Below are positions 33,226 to 43,993 of a stretch of 64,000 nt of DNA, piece after piece (the first letter of the stretch is position 1; every line of letters begins with the position of its first letter). The notes under the pieces are model-generated. The model made no database searches and was not told the DNA's origin. It saw only the letters and a program-made list of their open reading frames with translations. The position numbers were made by a program, and so were the translations under genes. The stretch lies in NCBI GenBank assembly GCA_963556145.1, contig OY744469.1, positions 2,108,001 through 2,172,000 of the forward strand. The letters run 5' to 3'. Source of the stretch: Hygrocybe punicea (Eukaryota > Basidiomycota > Agaricomycetes > Agaricales > Hygrophoraceae).

Positions 33226-34010
33226 TGTAGAGGGTCCTCGACCCTCTGAGGCCGTAACATCGATATCTAGCGAATCCGCTTGAACCCGACGTCTCTAGCA
33301 ATCTATGCTCGAACCCAACGTAACCCGACGCAACCCGATGCATACCGACTAGCACAGCCGCTCACGTACCTGGTCGGTCTATCCCCTAAACTCGCGGAAC
33401 TTCAAATATCAAAGATAGATCTCATCGGACTGGGATCCCGACATCGGACTTGCCTTATTCACGCCTAGCGTCTCCCTTATGGGGATATAGTAAAGTACTT
33501 TGCATCTTTTATGGTTTTTTATATCTTCCACCCATTTTCCCTGTCATCGTCACCTCGCAACGCTCTTCCTACTTCCCCATTTTTATTCTCCTTTGTTTCC
33601 TCTCATCGGCCGAGGACTCTCGTCCGAATCTAGGTACAGAACTTTGTAGTATAAAAACGGTGCCCAAGCGCCGTCTCAAAATAAGAAACCAGTTCCCCAA
33701 TTTCCTCTCTCTGAGAATTAGTCTCTCAGTAAATTCCATCGCACACATTGCTCGTCGGATTCCTTGACGCCCTCCCCGTCGTTCTACCGCCTTTACCTCT
33801 ACGTTTCTCGTCACCCGACACCCGACCCGCCGTACCTGACATCGTCGGCTTCGATCGGTCTCGATAGAATTCAGTAGTTTACTCGGCGGCTTCTTACTTT
33901 TTATATCCTATTATCTTACTGAAGCTTGTTAGACTATTCCTAGTCACTTCTACGCTGACCCCACAGGCTTAGGATTATTATTCCGCAGCCACCCCGACCT
34001 CGCCTTTACA
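33226..34010 (+). repeat. 5' LTR of the Ty3 element
   Basis: 785 bp, TG...CA. It contains a TATA-like GTAGTATAAAAACGG near 33640. The next 20 bases, TCTGGAGCCCACCGCGAGGA, are the probable primer-binding site. Confidence 0.95.
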
Positions 34011-34511
34011 TCTGGAGCCCACCGCGAGGAATAGTCTAGCACCACCATAGCTTCCTCTTCCCGTATCCCTCCCTCTGACCGTCGTCTTCGAGAACTTCCT
34101 CGAAGAACTCTTCAACAAGAACTCTCTTTAGCCGCCTTCGACCCGACAATCGACGACGACTTCTTCCAGCTAGTACCCGACCACCTCGCTCGACATAACA
34201 ATCTCCCACTCGTCTCAGGGTCAAACACCCCCCTATATCTTTCATCCGACAGTCTCGAATCGGTCGATATACCGATAATTACCATTACACCCAACTCATC
34301 CGATCTCAGTTCGACACCCACATCGCCTACGTCCCCGACTTCGACCTCGCTAGAACCCCCGTCCACGTCTTCGCTCTCGACATCGAAAACTCCGTCATCG
34401 TCATCGTCCCCGTCTTCGTCTTCGTCCACGCCGTCATCGCCCACGTTACCCGACCCGCTCATCATACACCCGACAACCGCTTCATCGACATCTCAGCTCC
34501 TCCCACTCACA

Positions 34512-36767
34512 ATGACTTCGACCTCTGGATCCTCAACCGCTCCCCACGTTACCGCTCCCCATGTTACTCCACGACAAATGCCCGCTCGCGGTCACTCCAC
34601 GGCCCCGACCTTCGATGGGAACCCGCTCAATTTAAACCGCTTCTTCGAAGAAGTCGAGATACTTGCTGCCGATGCCGCTCTCGACGACACAGGACGCATC
34701 AAGCATAGTCTGCGCTACGCGTCGCTTAGTGACTACGAGCTTTGGGCAAGTTTACCTAGCGCGACCGGCGTCGATTATGCCGCATTCAAAAGGAGCGTAC
34801 TCGTGCTATACCCGGGCACGGAAGACGATCACCGGTACACTATGGCGGATCTCGACCGTCTTACGCACACCCAAACCGCTTACGGTATCCGTACCCGCGC
34901 CGAACTTGGCGAATATTACCGCGAGTTCATCCGAATCTCAGGGTTTCTTCTAGACAAGGGTCGGATCTCTCCCCGAGAACGCAACATCGCGTATGAGAAC
35001 GGCTTCCATGTCGAGCTTAAAAAGGACATCAAAACCCGTCTGCAGTACCAAAAGCCGAACCATTTCCATAGCGACCCTTATGACTTCCAGGACTTCCACA
35101 ATTGCGCCCACTTCCTGCTGGCCGGAACCGCGGCCGAACCATCCACCGTCTCTCGTCTATCGTCAACGTCGCCTGCCACCATCCGGTACTCGACTCCAAT
35201 AGAACCCGCCACCCGCTACCCGCCACCCGCTCGCTATGACCCGGTCATTCCTAAAGCGGAACCGGTCGAACCTAACGTATCCGACCTATTTCGTCTCGTT
35301 TCGCAACAACTCGCTGTCCTCACGCAAGCCCTCACCAAACGCAACAACCCCCCAAAGCCGTGTGCAAATAGGGCTGAGCCAACCACCGCGGGACAGGGTT
35401 TCACCAATTTCAACTGCCTCTTTTGCGACGACCCGTTCCATCGTATACGCGATTGTCCTATTTGCGAGCAGTACACTCGAGACGGGATATGCCGCAAGAA
35501 CGAGCACGGCCGCATCGTGTTGCCTAACGGAATGTATCTTCCAAAGGCTATCGTCGGCAAAAATATGCGGGAACGCTTCGACGCGTGGCACGCACAGAAC
35601 CCCGGCAACCGCGCTCCCCCTGCCCGCAACCCCACAGAACCGTTCCAACACGACCCGCCGCCTCATGTCAAAACTAACTTCGTCTCCGCCGTCGAAGTAC
35701 CCACCTACGAACCAGAGGTCACCACCGAGTACGCCAACATCTTTCAGTCCATGACGTCCGACATCGACAACGACAACGAACAGATTAAGGTTCTGGAAGC
35801 CGAAGTGCAGCGGCTTCGTAAACGGGTTAGATTCGACGGTGTAGAGATCCCATCAAAGACGAAAGGCAAGTCTAGAGAAACGTTTCCCAATCTGCCCACC
35901 ACTTCCACGTCTGTCCCCGCCGCGAAACCCGCCGAGAAAACGGCCAGACCTATCAACGAGCAGCCGATCACCATAGTCCCCCCTTCGAACACGCGGCCGA
36001 CCGAGCCGACCGCCCTTGTACCGCGCACTCCCCAGAACCTTCCCGCATCGCACCCCCAATACCGCTACCAGGCCCCCATCGAAGATCCCGGTATCGCCAA
36101 ATCCGTCATCGACCGCGCGCTCGATTCTCAAGTCTGCATTTCGCAGCAAGAACTTTTAGCCATGTCGTCCGATGCCCGCCGTCACATGAAGGACCTCACT
36201 ACGTCGAAAAAGGTCACCGCCGAAAGTAACAACGTCGAGGTTTTCCATTTTCACGCACCCGAAATCCCCACTCGCGCCTGTCAACACTGTCAGGAAAACG
36301 TCCCGCTCGTCGTCGGCCGCGACTCAGTCCCTCTCCGTGCGGTCTACCCGCTCATCAATGGCAAATTCGTATTCGAGTGCGTCCTCGACAACGGTTCCAT
36401 GATCATCGGCATGCGACGCGATATTTGGGAGAAACTCGGTTATGGCCTCCAAAATATGAAGATGCGGATGCAGTCGGCAAATAAAAGCGACAACGACACC
36501 CTCGGCCGGATCGCCAACCTAAAATTCACTTTTGGCGACGTTGATCTTTTCCTCCAAGTCCAAGTCGTCGACGACGCCCCCTACGAGATCCTCATCGGCC
36601 GTCCGTTCTTCACGCTTTCCGAGGCTCTTACGAAGGATTATAAAAACGGAGAACAACAAGTCACGATCACGGATCCAAACACCGGCGCCGTCGTCACCTT
36701 GCCCACCATCGAGCACAACCAAAAGAACCGACGAGAGCGGTCCAACACCGGAAAGCCGGATTTTTAG
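34512..36767 (+). CDS. Gag with zinc knuckle and aspartic protease
   Basis: A 751-residue frame between the primer-binding site and pol. Residues 1-35 are Ser/Thr/Pro-rich. A helical capsid-like domain spans about 45-200 (FDGNPLNLNRFFEEVE). The CCHC knuckle CLFCDDPFHRIRDC (C-x2-C-x4-H-x4-C) starts at Cys302. A retropepsin-like domain lies near the end, with active-site strand VLDNGSMI (Asp626) and the later ILIGRPFF. It forms the capsid and processes the polyprotein. The stop TAG at 36765 follows a run of five T, where a -1 shift would enter pol. No internal stop or shift was seen. The start ATG follows the leader and is the first in frame with capsid-like sequence. Confidence 0.93.
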   Translation: MTSTSGSSTAPHVTAPHVTPRQMPARGHSTAPTFDGNPLNLNRFFEEVEILAADAALDDTGRIKHSLRYASLSDYELWASLPSATGVDYAAFKRSVLVLYPGTEDDHRYTMADLDRLTHTQTAYGIRTRAELGEYYREFIRISGFLLDKGRISPRERNIAYENGFHVELKKDIKTRLQYQKPNHFHSDPYDFQDFHNCAHFLLAGTAAEPSTVSRLSSTSPATIRYSTPIEPATRYPPPARYDPVIPKAEPVEPNVSDLFRLVSQQLAVLTQALTKRNNPPKPCANRAEPTTAGQGFTNFNCLFCDDPFHRIRDCPICEQYTRDGICRKNEHGRIVLPNGMYLPKAIVGKNMRERFDAWHAQNPGNRAPPARNPTEPFQHDPPPHVKTNFVSAVEVPTYEPEVTTEYANIFQSMTSDIDNDNEQIKVLEAEVQRLRKRVRFDGVEIPSKTKGKSRETFPNLPTTSTSVPAAKPAEKTARPINEQPITIVPPSNTRPTEPTALVPRTPQNLPASHPQYRYQAPIEDPGIAKSVIDRALDSQVCISQQELLAMSSDARRHMKDLTTSKKVTAESNNVEVFHFHAPEIPTRACQHCQENVPLVVGRDSVPLRAVYPLINGKFVFECVLDNGSMIIGMRRDIWEKLGYGLQNMKMRMQSANKSDNDTLGRIANLKFTFGDVDLFLQVQVVDDAPYEILIGRPFFTLSEALTKDYKNGEQQVTITDPNTGAVVTLPTIEHNQKNRRERSNTGKPDF
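36759..36767 (+). promoter_or_regulatory. Likely -1 frameshift site at the gag stop
   Basis: Gag reads GAT TTT TAG across a T5 run. Slipping back one base on TTT gives TTA GAA, which is the pol frame, and that frame is open from here through the first strong pol sequence. A downstream stimulatory structure was not assessed. Confidence 0.65.
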
Positions 36768-39700
36768 AAGTCGAGGACCCAGAGATACCTCTCGGAAAGG
36801 ACGCACCGGGAGATGAGAAGCCGCCACTCGAAAGCGACCACACCTATACCACGAACTATGCTTCCCTTTTGCCGTTTCCCCTAGAAGAGGACTTATGTTT
36901 TTCTATCAATTTAGATTTCTCTTCGTCTCAGCCTCAGACTGCCGCCCAGTACATTTCATTGTTGACCGATGTACAAAATCAGCTACGTACTACCAATACC
37001 CTTCCTTCGTCTTGTTCCGTCTCCGCTCCTGCGTCACATATATCCTCTTCGAATATTTGTAACAAAGCCTCTACTGAACACGCTACTTATATCTCGTATA
37101 CCACCCCCCCTACCAGGGACCTAAAAGGAGTCGTTACCAAGAAAAAGTATAAGAAGGTAGCCGATCGTATCCGCCCAATTTCTACCACTCTCCCCAACGA
37201 ATACCGTATCATACGCGAGATCACCGGCGACCCGCTAGCCGATTTACCCACGCTCCCGACTCACCCGCCCGACTTTACACCTGGCACCCGCTATACCCAG
37301 GAACGACACGACGCGATGCCGATGAACCCGGATGGATTCCTTTGGCCTGAGGAAGAAAAACTCGGCCACCATATCATCAAAACGCAAGAAGCCGCCTTCG
37401 CCTGGAACGAATCCGAGAAAGGCCAGTTCAATACGGACTACTTCCCGCCGATCCACATTCCCACCGTACCGCACGACCCGTGGGTCCATCGCAATATCCC
37501 AATCCCACCCGGCATCCTTAACGAAGTCATCGGCATCATCAAAGACAAAATTAACGCCGGTACCTATGAACCCTCGAATTCGTCATACCGCTCCCGCTGG
37601 TTCTGCATTTTGAAAAAGGATGGGAAGTCTCTTCGAATCGTCCACGATCTACAGCCGCTTAACGCCGTCACTATCCGTGATCCCGCCGTACCACCCATGA
37701 CCGAGCACTTGGCCGAGGCCTTTGGCGGCCACTCTTGCTACGCTTCCTTCGACCTCTTCGTCTCTTTCGACCAACGCCTCGTCCACCCCTCGTCTCGGGA
37801 CTATATGACCTTTCAGTCTCCACTCGGAACGCTTCGACTTACGCGGATTGCTATGGGATACACAAATTCCCCGCAGATCCTACACGGTGACTCTACGTAC
37901 ATCCTCCGTGACGAAATCCCTCATCTTGCCGTTCCGTATATGGACGATATTCCCGTCAAAGGGCCTCCAACCCGCTACGAGCAACCCGACGGTACCTACA
38001 AAACTATACCCGAGAACCCGGCAATTCGACGTTTCATTTGGGAGCACTTCCAAGGTGTCAACCGCGTCATCCAGCGTTTCCGCTATGTTGGCGGTACCTT
38101 CAACGGCAAAAAACTCGAGTTGTGTCGACCCTCAGTCATCGTTGTTGGCCACCGATGCACATACGAAGGAAGAGTAGCCGACGACTCCAAAGTACAGAAG
38201 ATTCGCGATTGGCCACTGCCGACCAACCTCACCGAAGTTCGCGCCTTTCTCGGCATCTGTGGCGTCTTGCGTATTTTTATCAAGGACTTCTCGCTCCACT
38301 CCCGACCCCTCGTCCGTCTTACCCGCAAAGGTATACCCTTCAAATTTGGTGAAGAAGAAGAGACCGCCGTCGACTACCTCAAAAACGCCATCATTACGTC
38401 GCCAGTGCTGCGCGCTATCGACTACACGCGTGAATGGGAAGTGATTCTCGCCGTCGATTCATCCGTTCTTGGAGTCGGCTTCGTTCTTATGCAAATCCGC
38501 GCCGACGGAAAGCGCTATCCGAATTGCTTTGGTTCAATATCGTGGAACGAACGCGAAGCCCGATACTCCCAGTCCAAGCTCGAACTCTACGGCCTCTTCA
38601 GGGCCCTCCGCGCCTATCGGATTTTCATTATCGGCGTCCGCAACCTCACCGTTGAAGTCAACGCGAAGTACATAAAAGGGATGCTCAACAACCCCGACAT
38701 TCAGCCCAATGCAACGATCAACCGATGGATAGCCGGCGTGCTCTTATTTGACTTTAGACTCGTTCACGTACCCGCTTCCGCACACGGTGCACCCGACGGA
38801 CTCTCCCGATGTCCCCGCGCTGCAGAAGACCCCGAGGAGATCAACGATTCCGACGATTGGCTCGACCACTCCTACGGTTTCTTTATGGAAGTCGTCAACT
38901 ACCGACCTGTCCCCATACCGTCTAAGCCGATTGCCGTATGCGGCCGCTGCCATGCCACAGCCGACCGACTCCAAGAATTACCCGCCGTCCTCGTCTACAC
39001 AAATCAGGAAGCCGTATCTGACATACCGCGATCCGATAAAGCCCGCGCGGCCGACGCTCATCTTGCCCTCGTCGAGACTTGGTTACGAGATCTAACCCGA
39101 CCCGCGAACTTCACGGACGAAGAATACCGTCTGTTCCTACGATACGCCCTTGAATTCTTCGTCACCGATAACAAGCTTTGGCGCAAAGACCGTCACGGAA
39201 AACACAAACTCGTCATACCGCCCGACCGCCGGCTTCAGTTACTCAAAGACGCTCACGACTCTCTCGGCCACAAAGGTATATTCTCCGTCCGCGCTCGGCT
39301 ACTCGATCGTTTCTGGTGGCCGCACCTCGACCACGACGTTAAGTGGTATGTCCAGTCTTGCCATCAGTGCCAAGTACGGCAAATGCGTTATCATCACATT
39401 CCGCCCACCGTCGCTACACCGGCCTCGCTATTTCGTAAAGCGTATGTCGACACAATGTTTATGCCACGATCCGGCGGTTATCGATACATCGTCCAAGCCC
39501 GTTGCTCCCTGTCCGCCTACCCTGAGTTCCGCATGTTACGCCGCGAGACCGGCTCCACCATCGGCACGTTCTTGTTCGAAGACATCTTATGCCGTTGGGG
39601 CGCTCTCGAAGAAATCATTACCGACAACGGCAAGCCGTTCGTAGAAGCGCTCGACTATCTCGCCTCCCGCTACGGTATCTGCCACATCCGCATTTCGCCC

Positions 39701-40417
39701 TATAACTCACAAGCGAACGGACCCGTTGAGCGTCGCCACCTAGATGTCCGGGAGGCCATTATGAAAAGTTGTGACGGAGATGAAAAGAAATGGCACACCG
39801 TAACCCACTCCATATTTTGGGCCGAACGGGTCACGACACACAAAAGCCTCGGATACTCGTCCTACTACATCGCACACGGAGTAGAACCGCTTTTTCCATT
39901 CGATTTTGCCGAAGCTACGTACATGGTTCCGACGCAAGATACGATGTCTACGACCGACCTCATAGTCATCCGCGCCCGACAACTTCGTAAACGAGAAGCC
40001 GACCTCGATCGGGTCAAAGAAAAGCTTACCAAATCTCGGCTCGCGTCCGCCCGGCAATTCGAGCAGAAATACGCCAACACGATCAAAGTTTACGACTTCG
40101 AACCCGGTAACCTCGTTCTCGTCCGAAATTCACGTATCGAAATGTCTCTCGATCGTAAAGCAAAACCGCGGTACTTTGGACCCATGGTTGTCATCAGGAA
40201 AACAGTAGGCGGATCCTACATACTCGCCGAACTCGACGGTGCGGTTTCTAAATCTCAATTTGCCGCTTTCCGAGTCGTACCCTACCACGCCCGCTCAAAA
40301 ATATCGATACCGTTGGACGACTTCTTACAATACCCCGATGCCGACGATACCGATTCAAATGATCTTGATGATCCGACGTACCCGCCCTCTATAGACTCCT
40401 CACCCGACGACGATTAA
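36763..40417 (+). CDS. Pol: reverse transcriptase, RNase H, integrase
   Basis: The pol frame is open from the gag overlap; the first 35 codons lack ATG, so expression probably depends on the frameshift. Counting from 36869: reverse transcriptase with RIVHDLQPLN and the catalytic YMDD (Asp359 and Asp360); an RNase H-like domain starting LAVDSSVLGVGFVL; an integrase HHCC finger from His796 (HDSLGHKG to CHQC); a catalytic D,D,E triad at Asp861, Asp919 and Glu954, the last two 35 residues apart; and a GPY/F-like module (PRYFGPMVVIRKTVGGSY). No chromodomain follows; the end is acidic. There are no internal stops and all core residues are present, so the element may be capable of autonomous transposition. 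Confidence 0.94.
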
Positions 40418-40625
40418 GCATTTCATTTATATTCTGTCCACGTTATACCCCCATTTTATTTAGTTCCTCTTAGTTTTCTAACGATATGACGAATGATGCG
40501 AATAGTCCTATGTCTTCAGGAGCCGATCGGCTTTCCTTAGCTGGGTGAACAAGCTGACACGTCTTTTATGTACATGATATTTTTTTTTATATATACAATG
40601 GGCTCGTTATTTTTATATATATATT

Positions 40626-42013
40626 TTACAGGCGGCCGGTCTCGTAATCCCGCTTCAACATCGCCAACCTTGAGGTCGACCGTTCGAGATCGACGCGAAG
40701 CCGCTGGAACTCTTGACCGAAGTGGACGAGGTGACGATTGACGTTGGTGCCCAGGGCTCCCAGCTCCTCCATAAGGACCGCTAGCCACGCCGACACTTGC
40801 TCGTAATTCTCCATCGTCAAAACGAACGGGTTCGCTGCCGAGGCCATCCTAAGCCTTTTTGTCGGCCGCTCTTCCTCCGACTCCTCCTCGTCTTCGTCAT
40901 CGTCCTCGACCGACTCCACGTCCTCGACCCGCGGTTTGCTCGTTGAGGCCCGGGCAGGCCTACTGCGGATGGGCTTTGTCGTGAACGACAATGGCTTCCT
41001 CGTGCCGGCCGCGACCTCTTTGCCCTTTCCGGTATCCACCTTGCGCCGACCCCCGCCCGTCCGGTGTGTAGCGTTAGTACATCTCTTCTTCAGCCTCCGG
41101 CATCGTTCGCACACGTAGCCCGTGACGCCTCGACACGCCTCTTGCGCCTTGACGCAGTTGGTGCAGGGTTGTAGGGGAAACGGCCCGGTGAACTGTTACC
41201 AGGATCAGTGACTAAAGAACAAATGAACCGACACAGGAACTCACCATCGTACCAGCCAAGTCTCCGGTCTCTACGCCCGGCGTATCTACGTCTTCTACAT
41301 CGGCCGGTGTCTCTGGTGCCGGGTCGACGGGGCCTTCCTCTGGTTCAACTGCGGCTTCCCCTTCCGGAATCGACTCAGTCCTTGGTTCACCCGCGTTTGC
41401 TTCAGCTCGCCGTTCTTCGCTGAGCCGCCACCAATACGCGGCTCCGTCCCTTTCAACCCGGTCCGCTTCTTGATTCCAGTGCTGCTCGTGTTGTTCTATT
41501 CTAAGCCGCTCCCGCCTTTCCTCTGCCGCCTTTCGCCTTTTCTCCGCCTCCGCTCGTGCATTTGCCTCTGCCTTCCGTCTGGCCTCCTCTTCCCGCGTAG
41601 CCGCTTCTTCATCCGCCCGCCGTCTGGCTTCTTCCTGTTCCTGCCTCTCCCGGTCCGCCGCTTCTTTCAGCCACTCTTCGACATCGTTGGCGTACGATTG
41701 GCGGTGGGCCCATAACGGTGGCGTTACTGGCCTCGTACCACCAGCTCGGAGTTCCGCGACGATTCCATTATAAGCACGCTGGCGGGACGACATGAGCTAT
41801 CTTAGGACACGCGTAGTCAATAAGGAAACTCACCAGCGCCTTCTTGCGGCCGCTTAACCATTGTTGGGCCATCCCCTCGTTGCCGTCCACCATCGTTACG
41901 AGGTCGTCGCTATGAAACACGGTGACCACGTTGACGGCCTCTTCGTAGTCCGCCCGGACATCGGGTTCGATGCTTTCGACGAAAGCGAGGAAGTTGTCGT
42001 AGACTTGGGACAT
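40626..42013 (-). CDS. Antisense Zn2Cys6-like coiled-coil protein inside the Ty3 element
   Basis: Between pol and the 3' LTR, on the opposite strand, exons 42013-41834, 41796-41245 and 41192-40626 join in phase through 37- and 52-nt introns and encode 432 residues. Residues 1-60 are helical. About 80-150 is a Glu/Arg/Ala coiled coil; 165-240 is acidic. At 254-282 cysteines at 254, 257, 264, 272, 275 and 282 match C-x2-C-x6-C-x7-C-x2-C-x6-C, the fungal Zn2Cys6 DNA-binding pattern, followed by basic RRLKKR. The end is another coiled coil (residues 375-430). The pattern suggests a transcription-factor-like protein carried by the retroelement, perhaps regulating it. Antisense direction, open frame and splice sites are seen; function is inferred. 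Confidence 0.75.
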
Positions 42014-42183
42014 TGTGAACGTGTGATGGTGTAGAGGAAAGGTCGGATCAACAACGAGAATTTTTTTAATTTTTTTACTTTGCCGTTGTTTGGCTGCTCA
42101 CGTGATTGGCCACATTCGCGACCCGCATTCGGAGACCCCATATTCTCGACCACGGATGGTCTCTATTAGAAGACCCAAGGAGA

Positions 42184-42977
42184 TGTAGAGGGTCCTCGAC
42201 CCTCTGAGGCCGTAACATCGATATCTAGCAAATCCGCTCGAACCCGACGTCTCTAGCAATCTACGCTCGAACCCGACGTAACCCGACGCAACCCGATGCA
42301 TACCGACTAGCACAGCCGCTCACGTACCTGGTCGGTCTATCCCCTAAACTCGCGGAACTTCAAATATCAAAGATAGATCTCATCGGACTGGGATCCCGAC
42401 ATCAGACTTGCCTTATTCACGCCTAGTGTCTCCCTTATGGGGATATAGTAAAGTACTTTGCATCTTTTATGGTTTTTTATATCTTCCACCCATTTTCCCT
42501 GTCATCGTCGCCTCGCAACGCTCTTCCTACTTCCCCATTTTTATTCTCCTTTGTTTCCTCTCATCGGCCGAGGACTCTCGTCCGAATCTAGGTACAGAAC
42601 TTTGTAGTATAAAAACGGTGCCCAAGCGCCGTCTCAAAATAAGAAACCAGTTCCCCCATTTCCTCTCTCTGAGAATTAGTCTCTCAGTAAATTCCATCGC
42701 ACACATTGCTCGTCGGATTCCTCGACGCCCTCCCCGTCGTTCTACCGCCTTTACCTCTACGTTTCTCGTCACCCGACACCCGACCCGCCGTACCCGACAT
42801 CGTCGGCTTCGTCGGCTTCGATCGGTCTCGATAGAATTCAGTAGTTTACTCGGCGGCTTCTTACTTTTTATATCCTATTATCTTACTGAAGCTTGTTAGA
42901 CTATTCCTAGTCACTTCTACGCTGACCCCACAGGCTTAGGATTATTATTCCGCAGCCACCCCGACCTCGCCTTTACA
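42184..42977 (+). repeat. 3' LTR of the Ty3 element
   Basis: 794 bp; differs from the 5' LTR by ten substitutions and a 9-bp tandem duplication (CGTCGGCTT repeated near 42801). It is preceded by the polypurine-rich AGAAGACCCAAGGAGA. Confidence 0.95.
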
Positions 42978-43142
42978 CCGGACCGGACCTAAGACAACCG
43001 GTTGCCATCGGTTTTTTTCAGTCCATTAACCAGTCCAAACCGGTCTTAACTACAACCAGTTAATAACCAGTCCAGACCGGTTTTACACCAGGTCTGGACC
43101 GGTCTTCGCATTTGCAAGTGACAGCTGATGTGACATTGTAAT

Positions 43143-43825
43143 CTACACAGGTACTAAATCAGGCATATCCTCTTCGTCATCATCTGTATTCCACTCAAAC
43201 TCGGACTCAAGGGGCTGAATCGGAGAGGTGGCTCTGTGTTTCCATAGTTCAGATAAGCATGGTTGTGACTTGTGTAACACATACCTCTCCATGTTGAGCT
43301 CGTTCAGCATGACTGAATTATCATTGGTATTGTCTGAAATAATGTGGCCTTGGATACCCGCCTCAAGCTACACTGCCATCAGTTGTGTCCAAGCAAATGA
43401 GAATATTACATACGACAACACAGATAGCGAGAAACTCGACGAGACGAGCACGGAAGGTGTATCCTTCAAGAAACAGGGTGCTTGCAGTATTGTTGGCAGC
43501 CAGCGAAACCAAATCCATTGCACCAGTATCCCTGAGAGCCGTGACACGGGAGTTCACATCCCTGGCAATGTTTGGAAAGCGGGGTGCGATGTTCTGCCAA
43601 AGTGGTTCAGTGCCAGATTGTCGGGGTGCATTGAGTACTTACTTTCCACCAAAACAAAACCATGTAGGACCACCGTGTAGTTTGGACCCGATAGCTGGCA
43701 GTGCGAAGTGCTTGAGCAACTTCCAGTGCCTCATCATCAACCGGGAAGTCTTTGACGGTGAAATTTGCAGTTAACATCGTGATGGTGTGACAAGTCGGAC
43801 AGAGGGGATGATAGGAAGCATTCAC
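43143..43825 (-). pseudogene. Captured host-gene fragment, unknown family
   Basis: Minus-strand coding-like segments: CPTCHTITM, VDDEALEVAQALRTASYRVQTTR, WSYMVLFWWKVSTQCTPTIW, then in another phase NSRVTALRDTGAMDLVSLAANN and a hydrophobic stretch FLAICVVVCNILICLDT. It ends in an acidic tail EWNTDDDEEDMPDL and a TAG at 43143. It looks like the 3' part of a spliced host gene with at least one frame disruption. The CPTC motif and hydrophobic end are visible, but no family was recognised. It lies inside the hAT element next to the RPB1 fragment and on the same strand. Confidence 0.45.
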
Positions 43826-43993
43826 ATCAATCCTACATCTATTTAAATGTCAGCACTAAGCGAGCGAAGCAAGCCACATACCACACATTGCAAACGGAGC
43901 CGAGCAACATCCGTGATTGGAACTCAACGAAGCCTGTGGAACTTGGCGAATATTTCGGAGTTGGGATTCTGGAAAGTGAAATCCGCATGAATA

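Larger units (their letters stand above)
33226..42977 (+). mobile_element. Ty3-type LTR retrotransposon, apparently complete
   Basis: LTRs at 33226-34010 (785 bp) and 42184-42977 (794 bp) begin TG and end CA and are flanked by CCGG (33222-33225 and 42978-42981). Between them are a primer-binding site at 34011-34030, gag-protease, pol in the -1 frame, an antisense spliced gene, and a polypurine tract ending at 42183. The LTRs differ by ten substitutions and one 9-bp duplication, so insertion was fairly recent. RT-before-integrase order places it in Ty3/Gypsy. Confidence 0.95.
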
